A DNA stretch of 20,255 nucleotides. Source: a virus. The notes beneath the pieces are model-generated. The model saw only the letters and a program-made list of their open reading frames with translations. It did no database searches and had not been told where the DNA came from. The stretch spans positions 1-20,255 of the IMG/VR virus record IMGVR_UViG_3300042445_002676; one strand, 5' to 3'. Both the position numbers and the translations under genes were made by a program. Shown piece by piece: positions 1-7,256 of the stretch (position 1 is the first letter of the stretch; each line of letters begins with the position of its first letter).

Positions 1-35
1 TTCCACCCGACCGTATTTTTGTCAGAAAGGTATTG

Positions 36-64
36 GGGCAAGCTCGCAAGGGCTTGCCCTTTTT
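36..64 (+). terminator. rho-independent terminator
   Basis: A perfect 8-bp stem, GGGCAAGC at 36-43 against GCTTGCCC at 52-59, closes an 8-base loop and is followed by TTTTT at 60-64. It should end rightward transcription arriving from before the window. No stop codon occurs in any plus-strand frame between base 1 and the stem, so bases 1-35 look intergenic rather than the tail of a gene. Confidence 0.85.
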
Positions 65-69
65 GCATT

Positions 70-77
70 TATAAATA
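70..77 (+). promoter_or_regulatory. T4-type late promoter (TATAAATA)
   Basis: The octamer is an exact match to the T4 late promoter core recognised by the gp55 sigma factor with the gp45 sliding clamp. It lies directly after the terminator and about 35 bases before the ATG at 112, so it would start a fresh late transcript with a leader of roughly 30 bases. Confidence 0.8.
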
Positions 78-111
78 TGATAAAATCTTCTCAATAACTC
101 TGGGGATAGTA

Positions 112-1590
112 ATGTTTTCATTTTCACAATACTTGACAGAAAAGAAGGATCTTGGCGGACTTTCTACTAATGAAGCAGGAAAGTTGCACGAAGTTCTATT
201 AGGTGGGCTAGTCCATCACTACGCCCAAGAATACCAGAAGAACAAATCTTTGGGTCATAAAAAGGCTCATGAGGCTGCATTGGCTGCTATTAGCAACCCT
301 AAGAGAGTTAAAGGCAGTTATATGTATGATATTACGCATATGCCTCAGTTCAAGGACGTAGATAATAAAACTGCTAAACAGTTGCATGATGAATTTGGTT
401 CTAAACTTTCATCGGAAAAATACCATGATAGTTATTTACATGCGCTTCATGGCGCATCACATTTAATAGATCATCTTCACAAAAATGGTATCAAAGATAT
501 TAAAGGTGTTCATTTTACTGCAAACAAAAAAGACATTAACAGATTGCCTGGATATGAAAATATAGAAGATAAGAAAAATAATTCAGATATTGTTGTTGAA
601 CATGGTCACAAGGGAAGATATTTTGGTGTAAGTTTGAAATCAGGAAAAGAATCAAAATTAAACAATCCTGGTATGGGTCCGTTGAGAAAATTTATAGATG
701 AATATCATCAAAAAATAACAGGTAAAAAAGGAACTTTTGGGGTTGACGCATTAAATGCAGAAAATGCTGCTAAACAAGCTCATTTGGGTATTCTTAATAA
801 AAATAAATCGTTTTTAAATAAACATTTTGGCGAAAATGGAATAACATTACCTGGCCATATCAAAACAAATAAAGAAGGTAATTTAGAATTAAGCGAAGAT
901 GCTTTTAGATATTTAGAAAAAGCAGAGCCAGCAAAAGAAGACAAATATGCTCACATGTATTCCGACCCCAAAACAAGAAAACAATTTCAAGATTTGTATG
1001 CAAATCTAAGAGATTCTAGAACAGAAACTGCTAAGAGAGCTACAAACGCTTCTATGTCAAAACATTTACAAAATATTTTTGCTCAACAAAAAGATCCTTC
1101 TAAACATGAAGCGATTAGAGAATTTATGAAGAAGTTTTATAACATTGGTAGACAAGAAGGGCAAATGCCTGTTGTGAGATTAAATACTGCTAAAAATACT
1201 GCAGCAGCTGTCAAAAAAGGTGCACCAGAAAGATTCTCTACAATCTCTGATGCAGAATCAGATTTTGATAAAGGTTTTGATTCTTCAATTGGTAATTATA
1301 AAATTACCAGCAATCCAGGAACTATTAATACAACAATATCTTCTCCCACTGGCCATAATACCAGTTTGGTAGTTGACTCATCGCCAGCTGGTGGTGGTAG
1401 TATGGTAAATAGAGCTGGCGTTCACGTTTGGGATAAATCAGAACATGGCGTAGAACCACCGTCAGTCCCTGCATCAGCACCAGTAAAAAGATCTAAGCCA
1501 GTAAGCACAAGGGTTGCACCAAACGGTTATCCAGAGCACATGCATCAAGCGCATAAAGATTCAACATATATGGGGCATCAGGACATATGA
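112..1590 (+). CDS. probable internal head protein, possible PD-(D/E)XK-like nuclease
   Basis: A protein of 492 residues. The frame is open further upstream, through the terminator and promoter, but the ATG at 112 has GGGGA six bases before it and is the sensible start. It begins MFSFSQYLTE, which fits the T4 capsid-targeting pattern F-x-x-Y-L-x-E that is cut after the Glu by the prohead protease. Around residues 145-190 a hydrophobic strand SDIVVEH is followed by YFGVSLKSGKES; D159 and S174-x-K176 are spaced like a PD-(D/E)XK nuclease core. I recall cyanophage proteins with the same head-type N-terminus and a similar D...SxK block followed by NPG, as here. The C-terminal 150 residues are Ser/Pro/Thr-rich and look unstructured. 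It is the first gene of the late transcript and its stop overlaps the next ATG. The coding call is certain. Head packaging is likely. Nuclease activity is a weak inference. Confidence 0.85.
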   Translation: MFSFSQYLTEKKDLGGLSTNEAGKLHEVLLGGLVHHYAQEYQKNKSLGHKKAHEAALAAISNPKRVKGSYMYDITHMPQFKDVDNKTAKQLHDEFGSKLSSEKYHDSYLHALHGASHLIDHLHKNGIKDIKGVHFTANKKDINRLPGYENIEDKKNNSDIVVEHGHKGRYFGVSLKSGKESKLNNPGMGPLRKFIDEYHQKITGKKGTFGVDALNAENAAKQAHLGILNKNKSFLNKHFGENGITLPGHIKTNKEGNLELSEDAFRYLEKAEPAKEDKYAHMYSDPKTRKQFQDLYANLRDSRTETAKRATNASMSKHLQNIFAQQKDPSKHEAIREFMKKFYNIGRQEGQMPVVRLNTAKNTAAAVKKGAPERFSTISDAESDFDKGFDSSIGNYKITSNPGTINTTISSPTGHNTSLVVDSSPAGGGSMVNRAGVHVWDKSEHGVEPPSVPASAPVKRSKPVSTRVAPNGYPEHMHQAHKDSTYMGHQDI

Positions 1591-2816
1591 GAATAGATTT
1601 CAAAACATTCCTTTCAGAACAAGCCGAAGCTCCAGAAGGCAAGGCATTGAAGCATTTAACACACGTCGAAGATCATGTTATTCATAATGGACATGAAGGA
1701 GTTGCTACAGCGGATGAACATCTTCGTGGCATGCATGACATGTTGTTAGGAAAAAGATCTAAACTACATGCTTCTACAAAATATGATGGAGCTCCGTCAA
1801 TTGTATTTGGTATTCACCCTGAAACTGGTCAGCCTTTCGTAGCTTCTAAATCAGCGTTTAATAAAACGCCAAAGATTAATTATAGCGATGAGGACATTGA
1901 AAACAACCACGGTCATGCTCCTGGATTAGTTGATAAGCTAAAACACGCATTGCGTCATCTTCCAAATATCTTGCCACGAGAAGGCGGTGTTTATCAAGGC
2001 GATCTAATGCACACAGAAGGCGATGCTGTTGAAAAAGATGGCAAAACTTCTGTAACTCCTAATACGCTTTCGTATTCTGCTGATAGTAATTCACCAGAAG
2101 GTAGAAATATGTTCAAAAAATTGGGCATTGTTGTTCATACAAAATATTCTGGACGTGGCGGTTTGGGTAGCATGTCAGCGCAACCACTAGACGATAAAAC
2201 ACGTGCTAAGTTCAGGGATCATCCGGATGTTAATAACATTGATCCTACTATAGATGTAAATGCATCAAACTATACACCGCTTGAACAAAAAGCGTTTCTC
2301 AATCATATGGAGAAAGCTAAAAGAGTTTACGCTTCTATGAAACCAGAGGCAATGGATGCGGTTTCTGGGCACGGAGCTAATTTAGAAGCTCATGTGAATA
2401 ACATGATTAGAACTGGCGGTGATCCGTCAGTTCAAGGATATATGGATCATTTGACTGCACGTCATCAGAAAGATCTAGAAAAAGTTAAAACTGAAGCAGC
2501 CAGACAAAAGAGAATACAGGCTCATGGCGAAATGCTTTCTCACATTAGTAATAATAGAGATCATTTCGATAAAGTGTTAAAGCTACACGGTCATCTTCAA
2601 AACGCTAAAAATGTATTAGTCGGTGTTCTAGCAAAGAACTCTCCATATGAGCATAGCGTTGCAGGAGAACATACTGGTCCAGAAGGAACAGTAGTAGTTG
2701 ATAAACAGGGCAATGCTTCTAAGTTTAATAATAGAAGAGAATTCAACCGCCTAAATTTCTTGAAAGGCGCATTCCAGAAACAGCAGGTAGCAAATGCAGA
2801 AGCTCAACTTCAGTAA
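1587..2816 (+). CDS. DUF6267-like protein with ligase-type KYDG motif, probable internal head protein
   Basis: A protein of 409 residues starting in an ATGA overlap with the previous stop. It begins MRIDFKTFLSE, another capsid-targeting-like peptide with a predicted cut after E11. Residues 65-68 are K-Y-D-G inside STKYDGAPSIVFG, which resembles motif I (KxDG) of ATP-dependent nucleic-acid ligases and capping enzymes. Further possible ligase-fold elements are GVYQGDLMH (134-142, motif III position), TPNTLSYSA (157-165) and GIVVHTKYSG (180-189, a possible motif V with K186). T4-like marine phages carry a family with the same KxDGAP, GTKSVFNK-like and NT..Y blocks; I believe this is DUF6267, but the accession is from memory. 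The C-terminal 200 residues are charged and helical. If the Lys is adenylylated, a joining or capping role on nucleic acid follows; this is untested inference. Confidence 0.85.
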   Translation: MRIDFKTFLSEQAEAPEGKALKHLTHVEDHVIHNGHEGVATADEHLRGMHDMLLGKRSKLHASTKYDGAPSIVFGIHPETGQPFVASKSAFNKTPKINYSDEDIENNHGHAPGLVDKLKHALRHLPNILPREGGVYQGDLMHTEGDAVEKDGKTSVTPNTLSYSADSNSPEGRNMFKKLGIVVHTKYSGRGGLGSMSAQPLDDKTRAKFRDHPDVNNIDPTIDVNASNYTPLEQKAFLNHMEKAKRVYASMKPEAMDAVSGHGANLEAHVNNMIRTGGDPSVQGYMDHLTARHQKDLEKVKTEAARQKRIQAHGEMLSHISNNRDHFDKVLKLHGHLQNAKNVLVGVLAKNSPYEHSVAGEHTGPEGTVVVDKQGNASKFNNRREFNRLNFLKGAFQKQQVANAEAQLQ

Positions 2817-3717
2817 TTATCTAATAGAGTCTGATCGTTCAACTCATGTTATGACATTTATGAGAGCCAATCCACCAACGATTGGTCATGAACGTGTGGT
2901 GAATCATGTTATGGATCTTGCTAAAAATTTAGACGCTGGTCATAGCATAGTTCTTTCACACTCTTTTGATGGTGATAAGAATCCATTAACAGGTGAACAA
3001 AAGTTGAGACACGCTAAATTGGCATTTCCCGGAGCTAATGTATCAACTTCTTCTCCGGAACGACCTAACATTATGAATCATGTTTCTGACCTTTATGGTA
3101 AGGGCGTGAGAAACTTACACGTTGTAGTGGGTCAAGATAGAGTTGATCAGTTCAACAAACTATTAAATCAATATAAGGGTATTAATGGCCCACATGGTCA
3201 TTATGGTACTGATATGAATATTACAGTTCATTCTGCTGGCGGGCGTGACCCTGACGCTGAAGGTGTAGAGGGCGTTTCCGGAACTGGTCAAAGAATTCAT
3301 GCAAGAAACAATAATTTTGAAGGATTCCGTGCAGGCGCACCAAGTCGTATGACTGATGAACAAGCAGCTTCGCTTATGAATGATATTCGTAACGCACAAC
3401 CTCCAGCAAAACCAGTAAAACCAGCTAAAAAGAAGTTAAAAGAAGAAACAGTTGCTGGTGGTGAAATGGTAAGAGGATTTGGTGATGTTTCTGGTAATCC
3501 AGCAGTTCAAGATAATCCTTTACAACAATATATTGGCGCTAATGCTTTGGCAAAAGATAAACAAAACGGCGCATTAATGAAGATGATGAAAGACAGTCAG
3601 CACAATTTGATTGGGTTTAAAGAATTTAATCCTCATAAAAATACTAGGGATAAAACTCTAGCTTACTATGAAGAAGACCCAAATGGCGATTATTTAAAAA
3701 ATAGAAAGAAAAAGTAA
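2794..3717 (+). CDS. HxGH-type nucleotidyltransferase (cytidylyltransferase/NMNAT-like), probable internal head protein
   Basis: A protein of 307 residues whose start lies 23 bases inside the preceding gene. The first residues, MQKLNFSNYLIE, form a capsid-targeting-like peptide. After it comes a Rossmann-like nucleotidyltransferase domain (about 17-175): FMRANPPTIGH carries the T-x-G-H form of the HxGH signature at 29-32, LHVVVGQDRVDQF is the central strand, and VSGTGQR near 162-168 matches the final (I/V)S(S/G)Txx(R) motif. This superfamily moves a nucleotidyl group from CTP or ATP to a small phosphate (glycerol-3-P, pantetheine-P, NMN, FMN); the substrate cannot be read here. The last 80 residues (GGEMVRGFGDVSGNP, MKDSQHNLIGFKEFNPHK) form a separate module that I recall in many phage proteins. 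It sits in a late operon between likely virion proteins, so it is probably packaged and injected. Confidence 0.88.
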   Translation: MQKLNFSNYLIESDRSTHVMTFMRANPPTIGHERVVNHVMDLAKNLDAGHSIVLSHSFDGDKNPLTGEQKLRHAKLAFPGANVSTSSPERPNIMNHVSDLYGKGVRNLHVVVGQDRVDQFNKLLNQYKGINGPHGHYGTDMNITVHSAGGRDPDAEGVEGVSGTGQRIHARNNNFEGFRAGAPSRMTDEQAASLMNDIRNAQPPAKPVKPAKKKLKEETVAGGEMVRGFGDVSGNPAVQDNPLQQYIGANALAKDKQNGALMKMMKDSQHNLIGFKEFNPHKNTRDKTLAYYEEDPNGDYLKNRKKK

Positions 3718-5030
3718 TGGCACAGTTTCGTAAAGATACACATCAATTTTTAGGCGATAATAAAACTCTTTTTGAAGTTGTGCAAATTGCTGATCAATAT
3801 GGAAATATGGTTGGCGCTGCCAATCCTTCTGGAGTTGCTGTTGATGCTTTTGGTAGAGCCAGAGTTTCAACCCCTTTAACACTTTTTGATTCTTCTCATC
3901 GTTATCGCGATAATAACTTGTGGTCGACTTCAAACACTGCTGGTGGAACTTATGCTTTTTCTACCAATGAAGGTCTTGTAAATCTAAACGTATCAACAGC
4001 AAATAATGCAGAAATTATTCGTGAAACAACTAAAGTGTTTTCTTATCAGCCTGGTAAATCATTACAAATTCTACAGACATTTGTTATGCAACCAAAGGCA
4101 AATGTTCGTCAGCGTGTAGGATATTATGGCGCTAACAATGGTATCTATTTTGAGTTGGTAGGTAATACAGCATATTTGGTCGAAAGATCTTTATCAACAG
4201 GAGTAATGCAAGAGACAAGAGTAGCACAGTCTGATTGGAATATGGACACTCTGTTGGGTCAGGTCGCTTCAAGTCCATCTGGCATAACTTTGGATTTAAC
4301 CAAAGCCCAAATTATGTTCATTGATATTGAATGGCTTGGTTTAGGTACAGTAAGATGTGGTTTTGTTATTGACGGTAAATTCATTCACTGTCATTCCTTT
4401 CACCATGCTAATTTTGTTACCACAACATATATGACCACAGCATCTCTTCCATTGAGATATGAAATTAAAAATACAGGCGTAACTGCAAGTAATACAACTC
4501 TAAAACAAGTATGTTCCACTGTTATTTCTGAAGGCGGATATGAACTAAGAGGTCTTCAACAAGCAGTTGGAACAGCTATTGGGGCGCCAAGAGATTTGAC
4601 AACAGTTAATACATACTATCCAGTTGTCTCAATTAGATTGAAGGCTTCTCCAGATAGACTTGACGGTATTGTTATTCTTACTGCTTTATCATTAATAGCA
4701 ATAACCAACAATGCTAATTATAATTGGAGAGTTGTAGCTTCTGGCGCAACTACAGGCGGAACATGGGTTTCTGCAGGAGATGATTCTGCTGTTGAATATA
4801 ATATTACAGGAACAAGTTTCGCTGGTGGTAGAATTTTGGCTTCTGGATGGACTAATGGTTCTAATCAGGGTTCAAGTCCTGTTGATATTTTAAAAGAAGC
4901 ACTATTCAAGTTTCAGTTAGAAAGAAACGGTCTAACTTCTAGTTCTTATGAGTTAACATTAGTTGCTGCAGCAGATTCTGCGGGCGCTGATATATACGCA
5001 TCTATGGATTGGGAAGAAATCTCAAGATAA
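3717..5030 (+). CDS. phage virion structural protein
   Basis: A protein of 437 residues beginning in a TAATG overlap with the nucleotidyltransferase gene. It is beta-rich, with many Ser/Thr/Gly/Asn residues and no membrane segment. The central DIEWLGLGTVRCGFVIDGK and FHHAN stretch (roughly residues 203-238) is a block I recall from structural proteins of T4-like marine phages and other large tailed phages. The opening is also typical of virion proteins (QIADQYGNMVG, VDAFGRARVSTPLTLFDS). No capsid-targeting peptide is seen, so it is more likely an outer or tail-associated part than an internal one. Its exact place in the particle is unknown. It closes the first late operon. Confidence 0.8.
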   Translation: MAQFRKDTHQFLGDNKTLFEVVQIADQYGNMVGAANPSGVAVDAFGRARVSTPLTLFDSSHRYRDNNLWSTSNTAGGTYAFSTNEGLVNLNVSTANNAEIIRETTKVFSYQPGKSLQILQTFVMQPKANVRQRVGYYGANNGIYFELVGNTAYLVERSLSTGVMQETRVAQSDWNMDTLLGQVASSPSGITLDLTKAQIMFIDIEWLGLGTVRCGFVIDGKFIHCHSFHHANFVTTTYMTTASLPLRYEIKNTGVTASNTTLKQVCSTVISEGGYELRGLQQAVGTAIGAPRDLTTVNTYYPVVSIRLKASPDRLDGIVILTALSLIAITNNANYNWRVVASGATTGGTWVSAGDDSAVEYNITGTSFAGGRILASGWTNGSNQGSSPVDILKEALFKFQLERNGLTSSSYELTLVAAADSAGADIYASMDWEEISR

Positions 5031-5037
5031 GATCTTT

Positions 5038-5045
5038 TATAAATA
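5038..5045 (+). promoter_or_regulatory. T4-type late promoter (TATAAATA)
   Basis: An exact TATAAATA in the only sizeable gap of the left half, just after the stop of the structural gene. It is 71 bases from the octamer end to the ATG at 5116, giving a leader of about 65 bases, longer than at the first late promoter. It would drive the Dps and low-complexity protein block. Confidence 0.8.
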
Positions 5046-5053
5046 AAACGTCA

Positions 5054-5086
5054 GTGCGAGTAAAAAGGGTACGCCAGACCTCGCAT
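5054..5086 (+). other. leader hairpin between late promoter and gene
   Basis: TGCGAG at 5055-5060 pairs with CTCGCA at 5080-5085, with a possible extra G-U pair at 5054/5086, around a 19-base loop. It lies inside the transcribed leader of the 5116 gene. It has no T-run, so it is not a terminator. Role unknown. Confidence 0.4.
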
Positions 5087-5115
5087 ATAATTGGAAAGCC
5101 CAAGGGAAACTCCAT

Positions 5116-5883
5116 ATGAAAAAGTTTAATTCATTTGAAACTCAGCTAGGCGAGTCTGTCGTACTCACTGACAAGGCCAAATTATCCCTTTATAAAAAAT
5201 CCCAAAATTCAGGTTACTCAGTCGATATTCTTGAAGAAGTATATCGTAGAGGTTATAATTGCTGGACCGAATCATTCGGCGGCAATGCGAATTCATTTGC
5301 ATTCGATAGAGTAAATTCATTCATTGCAGGAGGTTTCGCTGTGGAACTAGACGAAGATCTTAAAAAAGCATGCTGGAAAGGTTATGAAGCCGTTGGCATG
5401 AAGATGAAAAACGGTAAAAAAGTTCCAAACTGCGTCCCTGTAAAAGAAGAAGATGCGGAAAAACATTCAACAGATTCAGAGGATCCAACTTCAAGATTTA
5501 TTGGTTCTGACGAATTAGTTGCTATCTATAAAAAAGAAACTCCTGGCCAAATTGTTAAAAGAGTAGTTCGTGAAGCAATTGAAATTGTTGATGCTATGGA
5601 CGAACTTGAAGAAGATTGGCAGGATTCAAAATATAAGAACCCAACAGGCGGTTTAACAAAGGCTGGTGTCATGGCATATCGTCGTGAAAATCCAGGTTCA
5701 AAGTTACAAACAGCAGTTACAACTAAGCCTTCTAAACTAAAGAAGGGAAGCAAGGCGTATAATCGCCGTAAGTCATTCTGCGCTCGTATGGGTGGCATGA
5801 AGAAGAGACTTACATCTGCTAAGACTGCAAGAGATCCAGATTCAAGAATCAACAAAGCACTACGTAAGTGGAACTGCGAGTAA
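5116..5883 (+). CDS. modular phage protein (DUF5824-like and DUF6321-like segments)
   Basis: A protein of 255 residues, first gene behind the second late promoter, with GGGAAAC-type upstream sequence before the ATG. Three blocks are visible. Residues about 30-85 (GYSVDILEEVYRRGYNCW and ARVNSFI-like DRVNSFIAGG) resemble the small family I know as DUF5824. Residues about 90-115 carry ACWKGYEAVGMKMKNGKK followed by VPNCVPV, a motif common in phage head-region proteins. The C-terminus (about 172-255) has KNPTGGLTKAGVMAYRRENP, PSKLKKGSKA, RRKSFCARMGGMK and a final ALRKWNC, a cassette usually listed as DUF6321. Family numbers are from memory. The first residues, MKKFNSFETQLGE, contain an L-x-E that could be a prohead protease site. 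Basic C-terminus (many Lys/Arg) suggests nucleic-acid contact. Function unknown. Confidence 0.82.
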   Translation: MKKFNSFETQLGESVVLTDKAKLSLYKKSQNSGYSVDILEEVYRRGYNCWTESFGGNANSFAFDRVNSFIAGGFAVELDEDLKKACWKGYEAVGMKMKNGKKVPNCVPVKEEDAEKHSTDSEDPTSRFIGSDELVAIYKKETPGQIVKRVVREAIEIVDAMDELEEDWQDSKYKNPTGGLTKAGVMAYRRENPGSKLQTAVTTKPSKLKKGSKAYNRRKSFCARMGGMKKRLTSAKTARDPDSRINKALRKWNCE

Positions 5884-5895
5884 GGAATTAATCAA

Positions 5896-6807
5896 ATGGA
5901 CCAGAGACATATAGACATTATTAAGAAAGTCATCAAAGAAATAGCAATGGACATGCCTCCGCAGATCGAGCGTCCATCAATTACTCGTGCTGCTCCTCAG
6001 AGACAGTTTAGTCGTTCAGTTACAACTAGCGGAAGAATGGGTTCTGGCGCAGGAGCAATGCGTGGTGGCGTTCAGGTTCAAAGAGCCGCACCTGCAAGAC
6101 CAGTTTCTGCTAGAATGAATGCTTCTCAGGGCGGATCATTGAAAGTTTCTTCAACAAACGTTCCTGCAAGAGCAGCCCCACCAGCCCCACCATCAGGAAG
6201 AATGGTAGGCACAGGTGGTTCTATGAGCGTAAAGCCAACCGTTACTAATAGAGGAATGGAAGCATCAAAGTTTTCTGTTCAAAAGGGAATGTCTGCAGCT
6301 GGTAGAGAAGCAGGTGAGAAAGCAGCATCAAAAATTATTCCAGCTGCAGCTGAAAAGGTTGCTGGCGGTGTATTAGGAAAGATTGCTAAAACAGCAATGG
6401 GTCCTGCTGCTGGCGCTGCTATGGCAGTTATGGAACCAACTCCAGCTGGCGAAAAGATGTCAGAGTTCCAGAGACAGGATGTTATGAAGAAGTATAACCC
6501 ATTCAAGTCTCAGGGTCGTTCTATTGATGATTATGAAAAGCAGCAGGTAACACGCAAATCAGCTAGTGCTCCAACAGCTGCAGAAGCACCAAGACCAAAG
6601 GTTGATGCTCCAACTCCACCATCAAGACCAGAATATTTCTCACGTGGTCAGGCATTCCAGGCTGCTAGAGCAGAAAAAGGTGGTGCAGGTGGTAAGTTTG
6701 AATATGGTGGTAAAGAATTCCAGACTAACGTTAAGAGCGAACCATACGTTAAGTCACCAACTGCTACAAGCGTAAAGAGCGAAACTGAATCAGGAAAGAA
6801 AAAATAA
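5896..6807 (+). CDS. Ala/Pro/Arg-rich low-complexity protein with FxxAFxxAR module
   Basis: A protein of 303 residues, 12 bases after the previous stop, with AAGGAA before the ATG. Most of it is low-complexity (Ala, Pro, Ser, Arg, Met, Gly) and strongly basic, typical of disordered DNA-associated virion proteins. An Ala/Gly-rich stretch near residues 130-180 (AAGREAGEKAASKIIPAAAE, GPAAGAAMAVM) could be helical or membrane-active. Near residues 247-280 there is a compact module, GQAFQAARAEKGGAGGKFEY then GGKEFQTN, repeated in the 794-residue protein at 9034. The N-terminus includes VIKE (I-x-E), a possible protease cut point. It ends KSETESGKKK, similar to ESGGKK tails in neighbours. No enzyme motif was found. 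Confidence 0.8.
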   Translation: MDQRHIDIIKKVIKEIAMDMPPQIERPSITRAAPQRQFSRSVTTSGRMGSGAGAMRGGVQVQRAAPARPVSARMNASQGGSLKVSSTNVPARAAPPAPPSGRMVGTGGSMSVKPTVTNRGMEASKFSVQKGMSAAGREAGEKAASKIIPAAAEKVAGGVLGKIAKTAMGPAAGAAMAVMEPTPAGEKMSEFQRQDVMKKYNPFKSQGRSIDDYEKQQVTRKSASAPTAAEAPRPKVDAPTPPSRPEYFSRGQAFQAARAEKGGAGGKFEYGGKEFQTNVKSEPYVKSPTATSVKSETESGKKK

Positions 6808-7253
6808 TGATTGGCAAGATTGAACCAGTTGAAGCATTAAAGGTAGCATTAGCTGACACATACGTGTTTGCTGTAAAGGCTCAGCATTATCACTGGAATG
6901 TAACAGGTCCGCATTTCTCTGATTACCATGCTTTCTTTGGTGCTTTGTATGCAGAGTTAAATCCTGCAATAGATTTAATTGCTGAATCTATTAGAACATT
7001 TGATGCATTTTCTCCTGGTTCTATGAAAAGATTTTTAGAACTAACAACTATTGAAGAAGCAACTAATATTCCTGATGGTCTAGTTATGATCAGCAAGCTT
7101 GCTTCTGATAACGAAAGAGTTATTGCTTCTCTTACTTCTGCATACGAATTATGTGAAAAGCATAAACATTACGCTGTATCAAATATGTTACAGGATCGTC
7201 TAACTGCTCATCAGAAGCATGGTTGGATGCTAAGATCGTTTATAAAGGCATAA
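6807..7253 (+). CDS. dps: Dps-like ferritin-family protein
   Basis: A protein of 148 residues, starting in a TAATG overlap. The Dps signature is clear: QHYHWNVTGPHFSDYHAFF followed by YAELNPAIDLIAESIR. Dps proteins form dodecameric shells that oxidise Fe(II) with H2O2 and may bind DNA. Mapping the inter-subunit ferroxidase ligands of E. coli Dps (H51, H63, D67, D78, E82) gives H29, H41, G45, D56 and E60, so four of five are kept and the acidic residue at the D67 position is Gly. The N-terminal tail is short and lacks the Lys-rich DNA-binding extension of E. coli Dps. Length is normal for the family. The gene is embedded among low-complexity virion-type genes and should be transcribed late with them. 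No L/I-x-E site is present near its N-terminus, so packaging by the same signal is not supported. Family call is strong; catalytic competence is open. Confidence 0.92.
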   Translation: MIGKIEPVEALKVALADTYVFAVKAQHYHWNVTGPHFSDYHAFFGALYAELNPAIDLIAESIRTFDAFSPGSMKRFLELTTIEEATNIPDGLVMISKLASDNERVIASLTSAYELCEKHKHYAVSNMLQDRLTAHQKHGWMLRSFIKA

Positions 7254-7256
7254 CAA

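Noticed and set aside
1-35. Possible 3' end of a tRNA before the terminator (TTCCACCCGACCGTA)
   Set aside because: Only about 15 bases look like a T-arm and acceptor strand; the 5' part is outside the window, so pairing cannot be tested.
19-111. Upstream extension of the first gene from a TTG at 19
   Set aside because: It would be translated across a clear terminator hairpin and a late promoter, and it has no ribosome site. The ATG at 112 has both a ribosome site and the capsid-targeting start.
5190-5535. Further late promoters (TATAAAAA strings near 5190 and 5526)
   Set aside because: They lie inside the coding sequence of the 5116 gene, mismatch the octamer and have no gene start behind them.
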